This document shows, in pieces, positions 34,594 to 47,291 of a DNA stretch of 64,000 nt. This DNA comes from Gordionus sp. m RMFG-2023. Lineage: Eukaryota > Nematomorpha > Gordioida > Chordodea > Parachordodidae. Numbering within the stretch: position 1 is the stretch's first letter; each line of letters opens with the position of its first letter. The stretch is from positions 22,917,561-22,981,560 of the forward strand of contig NC_088775.1 in NCBI RefSeq assembly GCF_954871325.1, in the 5' to 3' direction. A model generated the notes under the pieces. That model made no database searches. It saw only the letters and a program-made list of their open reading frames with translations, and was not told the origin of the DNA. Both the position numbers and the translations under genes were made by a program.

Positions 34594-37474
34594 CAGGGAT
34601 TCGAACCGAACCCGGAGAAGTGAACCCGGGTTTTTAGAAAAAAACTCTGAACTCGAACCGAACCTGAACCCCATTTATAAAATTTTCAAAACCCCGAACC
34701 GAACCCAAGAATTTTATTTGAACCCGGGTTCAATCGGGTTCAGTGTATTATTTAAAATCATATATTAATATATGTAAATACAAATATTATATTCAAATTT
34801 CCAATTAAATGAAGTCTTAATAAATTTTAAACAACTTAATTCATTTATGCCATTTTTAAATTTATTCTCGATTCCTATTGGAGTGTTAAAAAATTTTAAA
34901 CAATTGAATTAATTTACGCCATTTATTTTTCAATTTTTATCTTATTATTCTTAAAGATTATTAATTAGAAGAAAATGGTTAACAAATCAAAGTAAAAATT
35001 ATTATATTGTTAATTTAAAAAATTCTAAACATCTAACTTAAAAATTGTTAAATGTAGGGCAGTTTTTGTGAACTTATTAAAATGATTTTAAAATTTATAT
35101 ATGCTAATCATTTATTTTTGGTTCAGTTTAATTTTTACAAGATATTAATGAAGTGCATATTATAAATGAAATTAAATTTATAAATATCTCTTTTTTAATT
35201 CTGAAATCATTGCTATTTAAAAAAATTGTTCTCTTTTTATGGATTTAAGATTAAAGATAAAGTCATATTTGATAAGCATTTTACCCTTAATACAATAGAA
35301 AAAAAGTCAATATGTTCATATTGCAAAGTAAAAATGTCTGGTAATCACTTGTCAAATTTAGAAAGACACCTGGAAAGAAATCACAACAATGAATATTTAA
35401 ATTATTTAAATGAAAAAACCAAATATCAGGAATTGTTATTGGCAAAAAAACCTAAAATTAATATAGAAACCTTTTTTCCAAAAAAGCATATAAGTATAAA
35501 TATATCATCTAATGATTTGATGAGTTCTATACTAGAACTTGTTACTGTAAATGGCCGGCCTTTATTAATTATTGAAGATTCGGGATTTCAAAGAATTATA
35601 AATCCACTCCTATCTGGGCTCAATTTAGTTATAAACAAAGAAAATTTATCCAGAACTATTAATAAAACAGCCCAATCAATTAGAGACAAAATATCGAGAG
35701 AGGTAGAAGGAAAATTAATAAGTTTAAAATTTGATGCAGTTCAACGACTAGATAGGTCAATTCTTGGTGTAAATATTCAATTTATATCAAAGTCCATTAT
35801 AAATTTGAGGACTCTTGGAATTGTAGAGCTGAAAGAGAGATGTACAGGAGAATATATAAAAGAGAATATATTAAAAACTTTACTATTAATTAAAATTAAT
35901 ATTCAACAAATATACACAATTACTTCTGATAATGGTTGTAATTTTTTAAGAGCTATAAAGCTCCTGCAACCTGAAACTGATTATGATATAAGGAGTGAAT
36001 CAGCAGATGAGGAAAATATGGATGTAAATGTATATAAATATGATATTGATGATATACAAAATACTTTTTTATCAACTATTTATCCTATCCGATTTATAGT
36101 GTACGGTGTGCAGCTCACACACTTCAGCTGGCACTTCAAGATGCTATAAAATTATCACCTATTGTGGAAACCATTGCAAAAGCTAGGAGCCTAAATTTAA
36201 AATTAAGACATCCCACTTACCAAAAGTTATTAAAAAATATGAAACTCCCTAAGCCTGTGTTAGATTGCCACAGATGGAATTCAACCCATGATATGTTAGA
36301 AAGGCTGATTTTACTAAAACCCAACATCGAAGATTTTTTTACAGAGCAATCTGATTTGAAATTTTAAAACCGCTAAAAATCGCAACCAAACAATTCCAAT
36401 CTGAACAGTTAACACTGACAGATTTTTATGCAGCATGGTTAAGATGCTGCATCGAACTGGAAAAAAATCCAAACCATTTTGCTCAATTACTATATTCTTA
36501 TCTTAAGAACAGAGAAGAAAGGTTTATAAAGAACGAAATTCTCTTAGCTGCCATATACCTGGACCCAAGATACAAGGTTAATTAAAAGCTTAGTAAATTA
36601 ATTATTTTAGATTTATATTAAAATTGTTATTTTATGAAATATTTAAATATAAACAATATAAATCCTTAAATATTACAGGTATTACTTAGTGATGATGATA
36701 AGATTTGTGCGAAAAAACATCTTGTCAATTTATGGAGACGAATTAAAAGCTTAACAACGCCGATTTTATCTGATGATATTAGTTCCGATGAAGTTATTGA
36801 ACAAGAAGATGATTTAGAGAAATTGATACAACTTAAAGAAAGGCAAAAGAAAATACTTAAAAGAGGGCCAACGATTGCTGAGAAAAGTATTGGAACAATA
36901 ATTACTGGATTTAGCGATTATAAAAGATTAGATAAGAAGGAAAATATTTTGCATTTTTGGGAGTCTGCTAAGCTGGAACACCCTGAATTATATATTTTAT
37001 CTAAAATCTTATTTGCTGTTCCTGCAACCCAAGTTAATTTTTCATATTTTCACATATAAATACATTTAACATAGGTTAGCGTTGAAAGATCTTTTTCACA
37101 TTTGAAATTCATTCTTTCACCACATTGATCGAGGATGAGTGAACAACTCTTGGAAGATATTATGCTAATACGTCTAAATAAAATTTTTAAAATTGATACA
37201 TGACTATATGCTTTGTATTTTTAACTATATTTGCCTATAAATAAAATAAAAAATTTATTTTTTATATCAAATTTATGTCTAGTTTTTTATTATGATTTAA
37301 ATATAGAATTTTTTTTATCAACTCAAAAATTCTTGAACCCGAACCGAACCCGAACCAAACCCGGGTTCAAAAATATTTCCCTTAACCGAACCCGAACCGA
37401 ACCCACCTTTTTTTATACCCCGAACCGAACCCGAACCGAACCCGGGCAAATATTTTGTCGGGTTCGCATCCCTG
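34594..37474 (+). mobile_element. 2.9-kb hAT element nested in the outer hAT, TSD gccctaag
   Basis: The ends are CAGGGATTCGAACCGAACCC and, reversed, CAGGGATGCGAACCCGACAA, with exact gccctaag copies at 34586-34593 and 37475-37482. Subterminal GAACCCGAACCGAACCC repeats crowd both ends. It carries its own plus-strand transposase gene in nearly complete form. It must be younger than the outer hAT it interrupts. Confidence 0.95.
35226..37203 (+). pseudogene. BED-type hAT transposase, three exons, few lesions
   Basis: The first exon runs from 35226. It has a BED finger (SICSYCKVKM, then LERHLERNHNNE), the first catalytic Asp in LISLKFDAVQRLDRSILGVN and the second in YTITSDNGCNF. An acidic linker and a CAAHTLQLALQDAIK motif follow, the last reached by one frame change near 36105. 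Then come DCHRWNSTHDMLERL, a stop at 36365-36367 and FYAAWLRCCIELEKNPNHFA. DPRYK at 36576 is followed by a GT-AG intron (36577-36678), then VLLSDDDK. A second small intron (37033-37074) separates VPATQ from VSVERSFSHLKFILSPH, the dimerisation domain, which has one TGA before the end at 37203. About three lesions in all, so it is recently dead and possibly rescued by related copies. Confidence 0.9.
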
Positions 37475-38034
37475 GCCCTAAGCATAAATAATGCTCATAA
37501 TTACCTAATCTGACGCTTCTTTTGACATTGGCCCCAGCATCAGTTACCATTTGTATTATATTTGCTTTTAAATGGAACTCCTCTTCAATACTATCTCTCA
37601 GACAATATTGTTTCCCCAGTATGCTTTTGAGTCACTTTCTAGTTGCTAGGGTAAAATATTTTAAATTAAAATTTTCATCTAAATGATGAAGACTAAATGT
37701 AATATAATTCAACGCTTGAAATAATCGGTCCATAAATCAAAAGTTATAGAACAAAATTTTGGTCCAGAATCAATTAAATTTAAAACATGGGCCTTCATAG
37801 ATAAATAAACATCGTCTAGCGCACCCCGACTAATGGTTGTCCTATTTGGCAATTCTGACGAGGAATCAATTATCTTATATTTTTATTTTTTAATAATCAT
37901 TTTATATAAATTTTAAACCTTTAGAAAATCTGTCATTCCTTTATTGTTTATAGAATCAAATGGCAATAAATCTAAGCAGCACATCAAAACATAATTTCGC
38001 CCTATTAGATTTCATATTTATTTTAAACATTTAA

Positions 38035-38370
38035 AAGATATTTAAAAAACATCAAAATAATTAGAGCTGGAATGAAACAAATTATAAATTAGATTTAGTT
38101 TTAACTTTCAAAATAAAGTTTTACATAATTAATTTAATAAATTATATATTAAGTTACATTAAAAAGACATTTAAAAAACATAATAATTAGAGTTGGAATG
38201 AAACAAATTATGAATTTGATTTAGTAGTAACTTTCAAAATAAAGTTTTACATAATTAATTTAATAAATTATATATTAAGTTTATATATTAAAAAGATCTC
38301 AAAATAGAGCTGGCAATAAATAAGCTAAAAAATTTAGTTGTTTTGAACTTTCAAAATAAAGCTTTAATTT
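38035..38370. repeat. 126-bp tandem duplication inside the outer hAT
   Basis: The phrase ctggaatgaaacaaattat at about 38067 recurs 126 bp later, with a third partial unit after that; aactttcaaaataaagtttt is shared by all. It lies in a likely intron of the outer transposase. Confidence 0.75.
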
Positions 38371-39334
38371 AACAAACCAGTTAAAAATTTTAAATGAATA
38401 ATAATAAACTATAATACTAACATAAGAGCCATTTTTTATTTTTTATATTGTTGCTGCATCTTGCTGTTGGCTTTAAAAACATTTTTAGACTTTGAATGGA
38501 TTTATTATTATTAATTTTTTCTGAGTTTGTGATAATTAATTAAGTGCCTAGATAGATTACTTGTACTTATATTTTTACTAAAACATTTTATTTGATAACT
38601 AAAATATAAAATATATATAAATATGTCTAAAAAAAATTACTGTGAAAATGAACTATGTTTATTCGAATCTTCCTCATCTTTTCGCCAATTTTAAACAAGG
38701 TTCACAATAAATATAATCAGGCATTATTCTGCTTTTCTTATTTTCATTCTTCAAAATAAGATTTCCAAAGTACCTCCAGACATAACTTGATTTATGATTT
38801 GTAGAGAGAGTTGTTATTTCATAATTGTATATAGGGTTGTTTAAAACGTGCAAGTCCATAAAAATAATTAATATTGTTTGTGGAAATAAAATATGATGTA
38901 TGAATGAATGTAAATGATATACACTAGTCTAATATATATATAGCAAAAGAATACAATTCATATTTTAATTTTATTAATGTTAGTATTCAAATTAAAATAA
39001 TTTATATGCTTTCTAAAAATTACACACGCCGCGCCGCCGCTATAATAAAAATTGTCGGCGAGCCGGCTCGCGCCCTGATCTCAATCGGCGGCTTTTCCGG
39101 CATGAATAAAAATACCTGTGTGAGCCTGCTGCGCACAGGTCTAATTATACACCATTTGTAGTTTTCGTTTAAAGAATTTATTTATACATATAAATCATAT
39201 TGATTGTTTGTAAAGTTTTGTCTCTCCATATAATTAGTTGCGACCCGGAGTATAATAGGCGTTTTTAGTTCTACCATTGTTTTTTCTAGAGTATAAACGC
39301 ATGAGCCCCAGAGAACTCCATTAAAAAATGGTTT

Positions 39335-39472
39335 TTATTTAACTATACTGAAATAGTTGGGGCCACGATTATTTTCAACCATCGGGGAGGGGGATAGATC
39401 GACGTAGTTCGATGGTCCGAGATTGTGGGAGATTAAGACTGGTAGACCGGACTTAGCGGGCATTTTGTTCAT
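39335..39472 (-). CDS. GC-rich 45-residue open frame, unrecognised
   Basis: A 150-bp island of near-balanced base composition within AT-rich DNA contains a minus-strand frame MNKMPAKSGLPVLISHNLGP, then SNYVDLSPSPMVENNRGPNY and FSIVK, stop. The composition is protein-like and not low complexity. The open frame extends about 16 codons upstream of the ATG without a stop. I do not recognise the family. It could be a transposon scrap, a terminal exon of a host gene or part of a non-coding RNA gene. A small inverted repeat (ccattaaaaaatgg) lies just past the stop. Function unknown. Confidence 0.35.
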   Translation of the reverse strand: MNKMPAKSGLPVLISHNLGPSNYVDLSPSPMVENNRGPNYFSIVK

Positions 39473-39519
39473 CGTACCCAACTCCCGTCGCGGGTAGAAC
39501 CGGAAGAAGAAAACATGAG

Positions 39520-41399
39520 TTTATTAATCGTACTTTGGTTATAGATAAAAGCGAATTTTATTAGGTTAAAAAAAAGTGGTCGCCATAAAACAGATTTATC
39601 CCATATAAGTTTAAAATCATATTTTCACGAAACAAAAAAAATAAAAATACATTAAAAAAAAATCATAATTATTTATAATAATCGCGACTATATATTTTTT
39701 TGTTCTTATAAACTAAATGTTTTGTTTACAAAATAATCCATCGACGGATTTTTATAAAGATTATATATGTATTGGCCATCCTTAAAACTGGCTAGGACCA
39801 GTTTCGAGTGAATAAAATATAAAAACAAGCTTTGTTAATCATTTACAAATCGGGTAAAATAAAGAATAGTGCCCACAAATTGAACGTTGCAACGCATCGT
39901 TACAAAACGCAAACAATGCATTTTAATGCATTCGTTCAAATTGATAACATTTCCATTTTTCATTATTTTTTAAAAGACAAACTTGCTTGAGTTTTTCAAA
40001 ACTTTTTAAATTTCGAAGTGATAAAATTCTTCTAAATTGTAAGAATAATTATTTTTAAAGATATAATAATATTTATAAGACATGGAACTATGAAATTACC
40101 AAAAGGTTTGCAGAAATGCTGGACGACCATAAAAAAATTTTCATTGTTATGGAACATTTATCAGTTATTGGTTCCAGGAATAAATAGATAAGAATAATAT
40201 TGACATAATTAACTTGGCATAGGAATTCCCTGGTTTTGATAACAGTCCTCTTTATCTCAAGAAGAGATTGAGAAACTTGAAGGATCAACTGAATAAGGAG
40301 AAAATAGGAAAACCTACTTAATTAAATATTCATGTTCTGTACCAATCCTCCTGTTCTGATAATACTGCAAAGTCTATCCAATACTGATCCAAAATTTAGA
40401 TTGATTTTATTTACCATCTATATTTGAATAAATCCCACAAAATATTTTACTATTCATAAAAAATTATAAGTGTATTTTGTTTTCTTTATTCTCAAAAACT
40501 TAATTTCCTTATTTAAAATATTTGAAATGTTAATTTTCTGTGAAACTCTCAACATCAAAAAAACCTAAAGTACTGAATGAATTTAATAGGTTATTAAATT
40601 TTGGAAAAAAAGCCATCTGGAATGCAGTAAAGCTAATTTTTATCTATAATTTATTTATATTTTATTTAGACTTTTTATGGGTAGCCTTTTAGAGGATACT
40701 GAAATCTTAAGTTAACCAAGTGCTGTTTAAAACTGAGGTTTTAAAATTTCTACACTACCTGAAGACAAATGGTACCTTACCATCACCTACAAATAAATAT
40801 GCATTGACATATTTAATAGCAAGATTTAATTTGATGAATTTAAATATTCAAATAATATAAATTTTCGCTATATTTATTTATTTATTATAAAAATATATTA
40901 TGTTTATGTATTTTATATTAATTTTTATATTGACATTATATTCTTTTAATAAAATTTTTATATATTTATATTTGTCTCTATTTTCATATTTAATATAAGT
41001 AAGATGATATATCAATTTAATTTTACTTAACATTTAAATTATATAAGTGTCCAAATTAACATTTAAATTAAGGGATATATCAATTAAATTTTTCTTTATT
41101 TAATTAATTTAGTTATATAATTTAATTACTATGGTTGATATTGAAAATCTACTTATAGAAGCAACAGATAAATCTTATTTAGGTATAGTTTTTACACTAT
41201 AAAATAATTATATTATATGAAAATTTCAATTGTATCATGTTATAAGAGAATTTAATTACCTTAAGAGTGGATGATGGATGTTTTTAAGTTTAAATCTTTA
41301 ATGTAAGCCTTAATAATTACTATCAATAATTGAGAATGTGTTCATATCAATTGAATTTTGAATTTTACTTATAAAAAATAAGAAATAAGCTAATCTTTA
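39520..41399. other. No gene seen
   Basis: AT-rich. Purine-rich plus-strand sequence at 40090-40320 gives short frames (RLRNLKDQLNKEKIGKP) that look like an old coding relic but cannot be assigned. Confidence 0.45.
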
Positions 41400-43272
41400 C
41401 CGCAAATTGTTTGAGTAGGTACAAATTCCAGTGAATAGACAAAAATTAGTCAGTAATAAGTTTAGGACTATCCAGCCACGAACACCACACAACGAAGGTT
41501 TTTATTTTTTTATTTTGTTAAAACTCTACGAAGTGATAGACAGATTATATAGCGATAAAAGGTCTTTGATATTGATAAAGATATGAGAGAAAGGATCTAT
41601 GAGGCAGAATTAGGAACCTGATCTCTAAGTTTTAGGAAATAAAAGTAATTTTTGACCAGGATTAACAAAAGGCATTAAGGCTTGATTGTTATATGATAGT
41701 CTACCCCTCACGGAAAAAACTCTACCAACAAACATAATTACAAACCTCGCCCCATTTTCGACTGGTTTCTCCATAAATGAAATAACAAGCAAAAAAACTA
41801 TATTTCGGGGCTAGATAATACCACAGCAGAATATCCAAAAATTGCACCTACAACAATATCTCGCTACCTATTTGCCCTCTTTCAATAAAATATGGGAGAG
41901 CGGATCTACTGCAGTGGGATGGAACAAATCCAATCTATGTAACTACCCAAAAAAACAAAGACCACAGAAATTAAAGGGTTATTGAGCTATATAACCTTCA
42001 CATCCTGTAGCATGAAAAAATTTTTTTATGGTTCACTCAAGAAAAAACCACAAACATATCATCTACACCTCATATTTTCCCCCAAAAAAATACCAATGTC
42101 TATACCAAATAAAAAAATATACTGGAGCCAAAATTAGCTCAGAAAAATAATCATGCAGAAAAGCAACAAAGACATCCTTTACTTCACATTTGTAGATTAT
42201 AGCAGAGCTATTAATAAAGTTAACCATGCAACTTCGTTGTCATAAAAATGGGAAGATCCCAACATCTTCCAGATCCAGAAAACCACTAATACATACTGTT
42301 TGGATACTTCGAAATCAATGACGAAGAATATCCCATTCCTCCAGGGTAAAGAAAGAAGTAAAACAAGGCTAAACACTAGTTACTCCTAATTAAAATCATA
42401 AAAATAGAAACAAAAGAGAAACACTGGGAACGACCGATGTAGTATATGTAGGCTCAAATGAGACGTAATGTTTGGTAAAAAAAGAAAAAAGTTAAAGACC
42501 TTAAGTCATAGTTAACTAGCAATAAAAAAAACAGTTTTTCTCCTTATTTTTCCCAAAAACATGTAACCACTTCAAAAACTTATAGTTGGAGATAACAAGG
42601 TAAATGTAGTCGCCAAAGGTACTTAGGGGTCACACTTAATAATAAAAGTAGTTGCAAAGAAAAAGAAGAATTAGAATACAAAAGGCGAGGGGAAACTTTT
42701 AAACTTATATAAAAGTATAAGATAAGAGAGAAATCGATATTTTCTAGACTGAGGACACATCCACAATTCCTATATTAGTCTATTAAGGGGACGGACACGT
42801 TAGAGTGACCAAAACTGGGGGGGAGGGGGGGGGATAGAAATAGATGACTACAAACAATAAATGCCTCATAATAAAAAGAAGATATCTTTTACCCCAGAAA
42901 CATTTCGAACTCAAATCTATGGAAAAGACAAAACATACCCAAAATTAAGTATAATATTAAAAAGAGCTGAAATTAATTCTAGCCCACATAAGAAACACAA
43001 ATCATAAATTATTACTCAATGCCATGAACATAGCTTAACTCATATAATGGGAAGTAGTATAGGATGGAAGTACAACAACACCTAAGACATTGTATAGTAT
43101 GTAATTAAAAGCATAGGACGAACCGATTTACTTTTAAAGTACATTAAATCAATGATAAGATAAATAAAAGCTAATGTCATTGAAGAAAGTAATTCACAGA
43201 AAAGGTGAAAGACAGAGTCAGGAGGTAAATTGAGAAATAAAAAGATTAAATAACCTGAATCCAGAAAAAACA
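41400..43272 (+). pseudogene. Decayed LINE ORF2, plus-strand copy (RT to C-terminus)
   Basis: Collinear with the minus-strand LINE at 43275-46090, but on the other strand and much more decayed. Readable counterparts include NYPKKQRPQKLKGY near 41940 (compare FPKIQNPSKFKNYRA), FTFVDYSRAINKVNHA near 42190 (compare IFIDFKRTFDNVNHDA) and a C-terminal part near 42590. Stops and frame changes are frequent. The 3' end meets that of the other copy at about 43272. Confidence 0.72.
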
Positions 43273-43274
43273 AA

Positions 43275-46090
43275 TTATGAGAGATTTAGGTAGTTCGATT
43301 TAATTTTTAGTAATTTCTTTATAGACTTTTTGTTTTTATTTAGGGTCAGTAACTGTTTCAAATTTAAGTTTAAATCCATTATGCCCTTCAAAGCTCTGTA
43401 GAACCATAACGTCTTATATTTGGAATATGTTTTCCCATTAAAGGAGTATAACCAATTGATGGCATCAATAACAAGGCTATTGTTACTATGGTTTCTCAAA
43501 ATATGGGCAAAGAAAGTAAGGCGCTTCTTTTTTAAAGACACATGAACTTGGGTATGGTTAGACATCTTCCAAAGGTTTTCATTCGAGATAATACTAGGGT
43601 AGAAGATGCCATTTATTATTCTTAGACATTTATTTACGAACGTTTGTAATTTCCTAGTTTCGGTCTTGGTAATCTCCCATGTATCACCACCATAAAAGAG
43701 AAATCGGAATGAGAGTTGAGTAGAAAATACGGAGTCTAATAAAAACGGATATCTCCCTAGCTTTCCACAGTTTGAAAAATTTATAAAAAGCTGCTCTAGC
43801 ATTTTGTATGCCGATTTTTAGTTCCTCTTTGCAATTACCTTTATTGTCAATGGTTACACTCAGATATTTAAAGGATTTCACCACCTTGACCAACTTTCTC
43901 TCAACCACCAAATTATTCAGAACACCTGAGACGAGGGCATTATCACTGTTTTATCAAAGTTTACATCCAAGCCAACCTTAAGACTAAAGGAATTCAGTAT
44001 AAAGATCAAATTTTAGGTTTCTTCCAAACTTTTTGTTATCAATACTATGTCATCAGCATAACATATCACCCTATTTTCCAAGAAGCACGACTGATTGGAC
44101 CTTAATTCTAAAAGATTCGCAGTACCCAGCGTATCTACTATGATTTTATTCATGATTAAATTAAACAATAGCGGGGAAAGAACATCTTTGTTTTACATCT
44201 TTCTTTGTCCTAAAAGATGGAGAAACCTTATTATTGATTTTAAAGGAGGCAAAAAGACTGCTATAATGTGTTTTAAGGATCCTTATGTTATTAGAGTCAA
44301 TGCCGCATTCGGTTAAAATCTTCCATAGCGCATCATGGTTAACATTATCAAAAGTACGTTTAAAGTCGATAAAAATAAAGTAAAAAGGCAATTTATACTT
44401 CTCACATTTCTGCATTATAATATTTAAAGCTAATATTGGTTCGTTTATATTTCTACTTGGACGGTAAGCCCAAATGTATTTAGACTTAAGGTACACTGTA
44501 ATGGAAAGAATGCGGTTTTTTAAAAGAACCATATAACCTTTTGATGCAATAGACATGAGTGCAATGGCTCTATAATTCTTGAATTTAGATGGATTTTGAA
44601 TTTTCGGGAAGTTGCAAAAGATAGTCATATTCCAATCCGCTGGCATCATCTTAGTAAGCCATATCTTGTTAAACAAAGGCAGTAAAAACCGAGAGATCGC
44701 TAAGGGAGCTGCTTTCAGATGTTCTCCAGTAATGTTATCCGTACCCGGAGATTTATTATTCCTAAGCTTCCTAATAGCGGCCACAATTTCAGCCAATGAA
44801 AAGTTCGCGTCCGATTGTCCAACACTTTGACTTTGGGATTAAGGTAGGCTTCCTAGGATTAAAGACTCCCATATAGATATCCAGCCCAAACGCCATTAGT
44901 TCATCGGGGTCAGTAATCAACATTATTCAGCTTTATAGTTGGAAGTGTCTTGAACACTTTGGCTTTACAAAAGTATTTGAGTTTCTTGTAGGTGTAGAAA
45001 ATTCTGTTCTCCCTCATATCCCGGTCTATCTCAAAAGCTTTTTTAGCAATAAAAATCTTTTTATCCCTCCTTAGGAGTCTATGAATTGAGGTCCATCTCT
45101 CCTTGTAGCTTGAGTTGAGCTATCATACGAATGGTGTCATCGGATAGCCATTCCTGTCTTGGTGGAGAATTGTTGATGTAAGGGAGATGGTTGCAGGCAC
45201 CAAACAGATTAACATTTCTCAACAGACTGAGACTCCGATGAGGATAAGAAAGTTGCCTCCCTATCACTTAAGATTAGATTCAACTGTAGCTTGACTTCAG
45301 GACGTTGCAGGTGTATTACGTTCCTTTTCCAGGAAAGGTATCTAGGCTGGGATTGGAGAGAAGGACGCCGAGAGTTGCACCATAAATTCCTCACGGTAAT
45401 ACTAACTCTGAATAAGTTATGATCAGAAATATTAATATTAGGCATTGCTTTTACATCAATGAACCAGCTATGAATGTTCGAGATGATAAAATCGATTTGA
45501 GATTATTTCTTCTGAAGGTTAGGGTGTTATATTCGCGGTGGGAGAAGAAAGTATTTTCAACTTTGATGTTCATACTTCTACACATCTCCAACGCCTTCCA
45601 ACTGTCATCACAGTTTAATTGAGAGAGAGCTGCATTCCCAATTACCCCGTCTCTAATAAAGGAGTCATCTTTTCCTATCCTAGTATTCAAGTCCACAGGG
45701 ATTATCAAATTACGACTCCTAGGAAGAGAGTTAACAATATTTTCGAGGTCATCTAGGAAAGGGAGCCATTCATTTTTGCTTGGCGGGGCATAAACATTTA
45801 TGAGAATTGTTCGTCTGAAGCAGGTGTTCAGGTATAACAGACCGCATCTCTCCGAAATGGGCACAAATTTATCCACTATTTACATAATCTTTTGCTGATA
45901 AAGAAGACAAACCCCGACCAATAATTCGAAGTTGTGCCAGAACTATGCATTACAAAGTTACTAAAATTAGCCATATGATTATCTTTAGAGTGGGTCACCT
46001 GAATCGCAATCACATCCATTTCTTTGTCGGCCATGAGTCTCAGAAAAATCGTTACTTACTCATTAAACCATTAATATTAAGCGAGGACAT
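43275..46090 (-). pseudogene. LINE ORF2: endonuclease plus reverse transcriptase (RTE-like)
   Basis: It begins near 46090 (MSSLNINGLMSK). The endonuclease is readable at 45451-45876 (RRTILINVYAPPSKNEWLPF, then DLNTRIGKDDSF) and 45209-45445 (ISDHNLFRVSI, the conserved SDH). The RT is at 44161-44796: AAIRKLRNNKSPGTDNITGE, FPKIQNPSKFKNYRAIALMS and FIDFKRTFDNVNHDALWKIL. The C-terminal domain at 43275-43911 has YGGDTWEITKTETRKLQTFV and NKCLRIINGIFYPSIISNEN, a pattern common in RTE-type elements. Length is near full for ORF2, with several frame breaks and one or more stops. Clade assignment is inference. Confidence 0.87.
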
Positions 46091-47282
46091 GAGAAAATTT
46101 CCTTTCAAACCAGTCGGGCGCTATCAAATATACATACAAATATTATATAATATTTGTAATTTACTATAAGTGATCATAATACAGATATTATACTTACTGT
46201 TCTGTTTAAAATGAAAAAAGAAAAAATTAACAAGGATGCCTATAGGCCTTAGCCCATCCTAGAAGAGAAAGAGTAGACACAGGGTAAGGTAATTCAAAAA
46301 CAATGCTGAGACAAGTAGGAAGGTAAAGAAACACTAAGGCCAAGATAACAAATTTAAAATATATCTACGTACTGTGCGCTATGAAATAAAGAAGAGACAG
46401 ACCTTGGGGCAGTGAGCCAACAGAAAGAGAGAAAAATAAAATAAAGAATAATAATATAGCGAGAGAAATTAGCAGATAAAACTTTCCAGGAATTCTCCGG
46501 TAAAGAGATTGTGGGTTTACCAGTTTTAAAGCAAGGATACCGCCTTATATACCATAAAAAACAAGAAAAGGAATAGTGTAAAGGAACCTCCCAGGAATGC
46601 CGATAAAAGGAAAACATATATTTCCTAAAGGAGAGTCTATAGAAAAAAAGATTAAGAAAGAGTTTTCAGGTAGCACTAATTAAATATAAATATAAAAAAC
46701 TTACAAGTTGGAAGAGAAGTTGAGGCCATCTTGAAAACTTAAAACTAGAGAAAAACAAATAAAAAATGGAAAGATAAAGAAAAACAATTTAATAAAGAAA
46801 AATATAATTTAAAACTATATAGAGAAATATTTACCTCCATATCTCTGTGCACACTTGGAATCCGAGTTTTGAAAGAAAGTAAAATTCAGTTTGCGTACAA
46901 AAAATAAAAAGTAAAAACTTTACAAAATTAAGAGAAGACTATAAAAAAGGAAATAATTAATAAAAAATAAATAAGTAAAACAATAATAAGGGGGAAAATT
47001 CAGGGTGGGATAACCTAATCACATAGCAATAACCAAATTATAAATGATACTACGCTCTAAATAATAAAATACAAATATTAATAACAAGTTGTTTAAGTCA
47101 TTCCCAAAAAATAAGAAAGAGAAAAATTTAAATGTTAAGAAAAAGATAGATCAACGGCGCCCAATATTAGAAAAAACTTTTATTTTAAGAAAGAATTAAT
47201 ATAGCACTCTGGCGCCTAGAAAATTAAAACATGAAATATTAAAAAAATAAAATTTAATTTATTAGTTATATTTTTAGCCAAA
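46091..47282. other. Probable LINE 5' region; no recognisable gene
   Basis: AT-rich sequence upstream of ORF2 on the minus strand. A Phe/Ser-rich frame at 46354-46617 does not resemble a known ORF1. It could include the LINE 5' untranslated region. Confidence 0.4.
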
Positions 47283-47291
47283 ACAAAAATA

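Larger units (their letters stand above)
33470..38859 (-). pseudogene. BED-type hAT transposase, split by the nested hAT
   Basis: The N-terminal exon at 38674-38859 has the BED finger (SSYVWRYFGNL, YCEPCLKLAK). Decayed pieces follow at 37500-37870 (SRGALDDVYLSMKAHVLNLI, ITFDLWTD with the first catalytic Asp, and MVTDAGANVKRSVRLGNYEH with the second). Reading then crosses the inner element at LCLGHGLHNL, with the duplicated target gccctaag inside these codons. It continues at 33930-34571 (LNCPTRWHSIYRK, LNLFRESVEFLSSQKGST). The C-terminal dimerisation region near 33560-33700 (IFWKK, PMLANLARKVHCMPAQ) has a stop and frame loss. Several breaks mean it is not functional. Confidence 0.87.
33013..39143 (-). 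mobile_element. 6.1-kb hAT element (outer), TSD attataca
   Basis: Inverted ends TAGACCTGTGCGCCG and TAGACCTGTGCGCAG are flanked by exact attataca copies (33005-33012 and 39144-39151). Within about 120 bp of each end the sequence is strikingly GC-rich (cggcggcgg and ccgccgcc runs). It carries a BED-finger transposase gene on the minus strand, interrupted by another hAT at 34594-37474. Without that insertion the element is about 3.2 kb. Confidence 0.93.
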
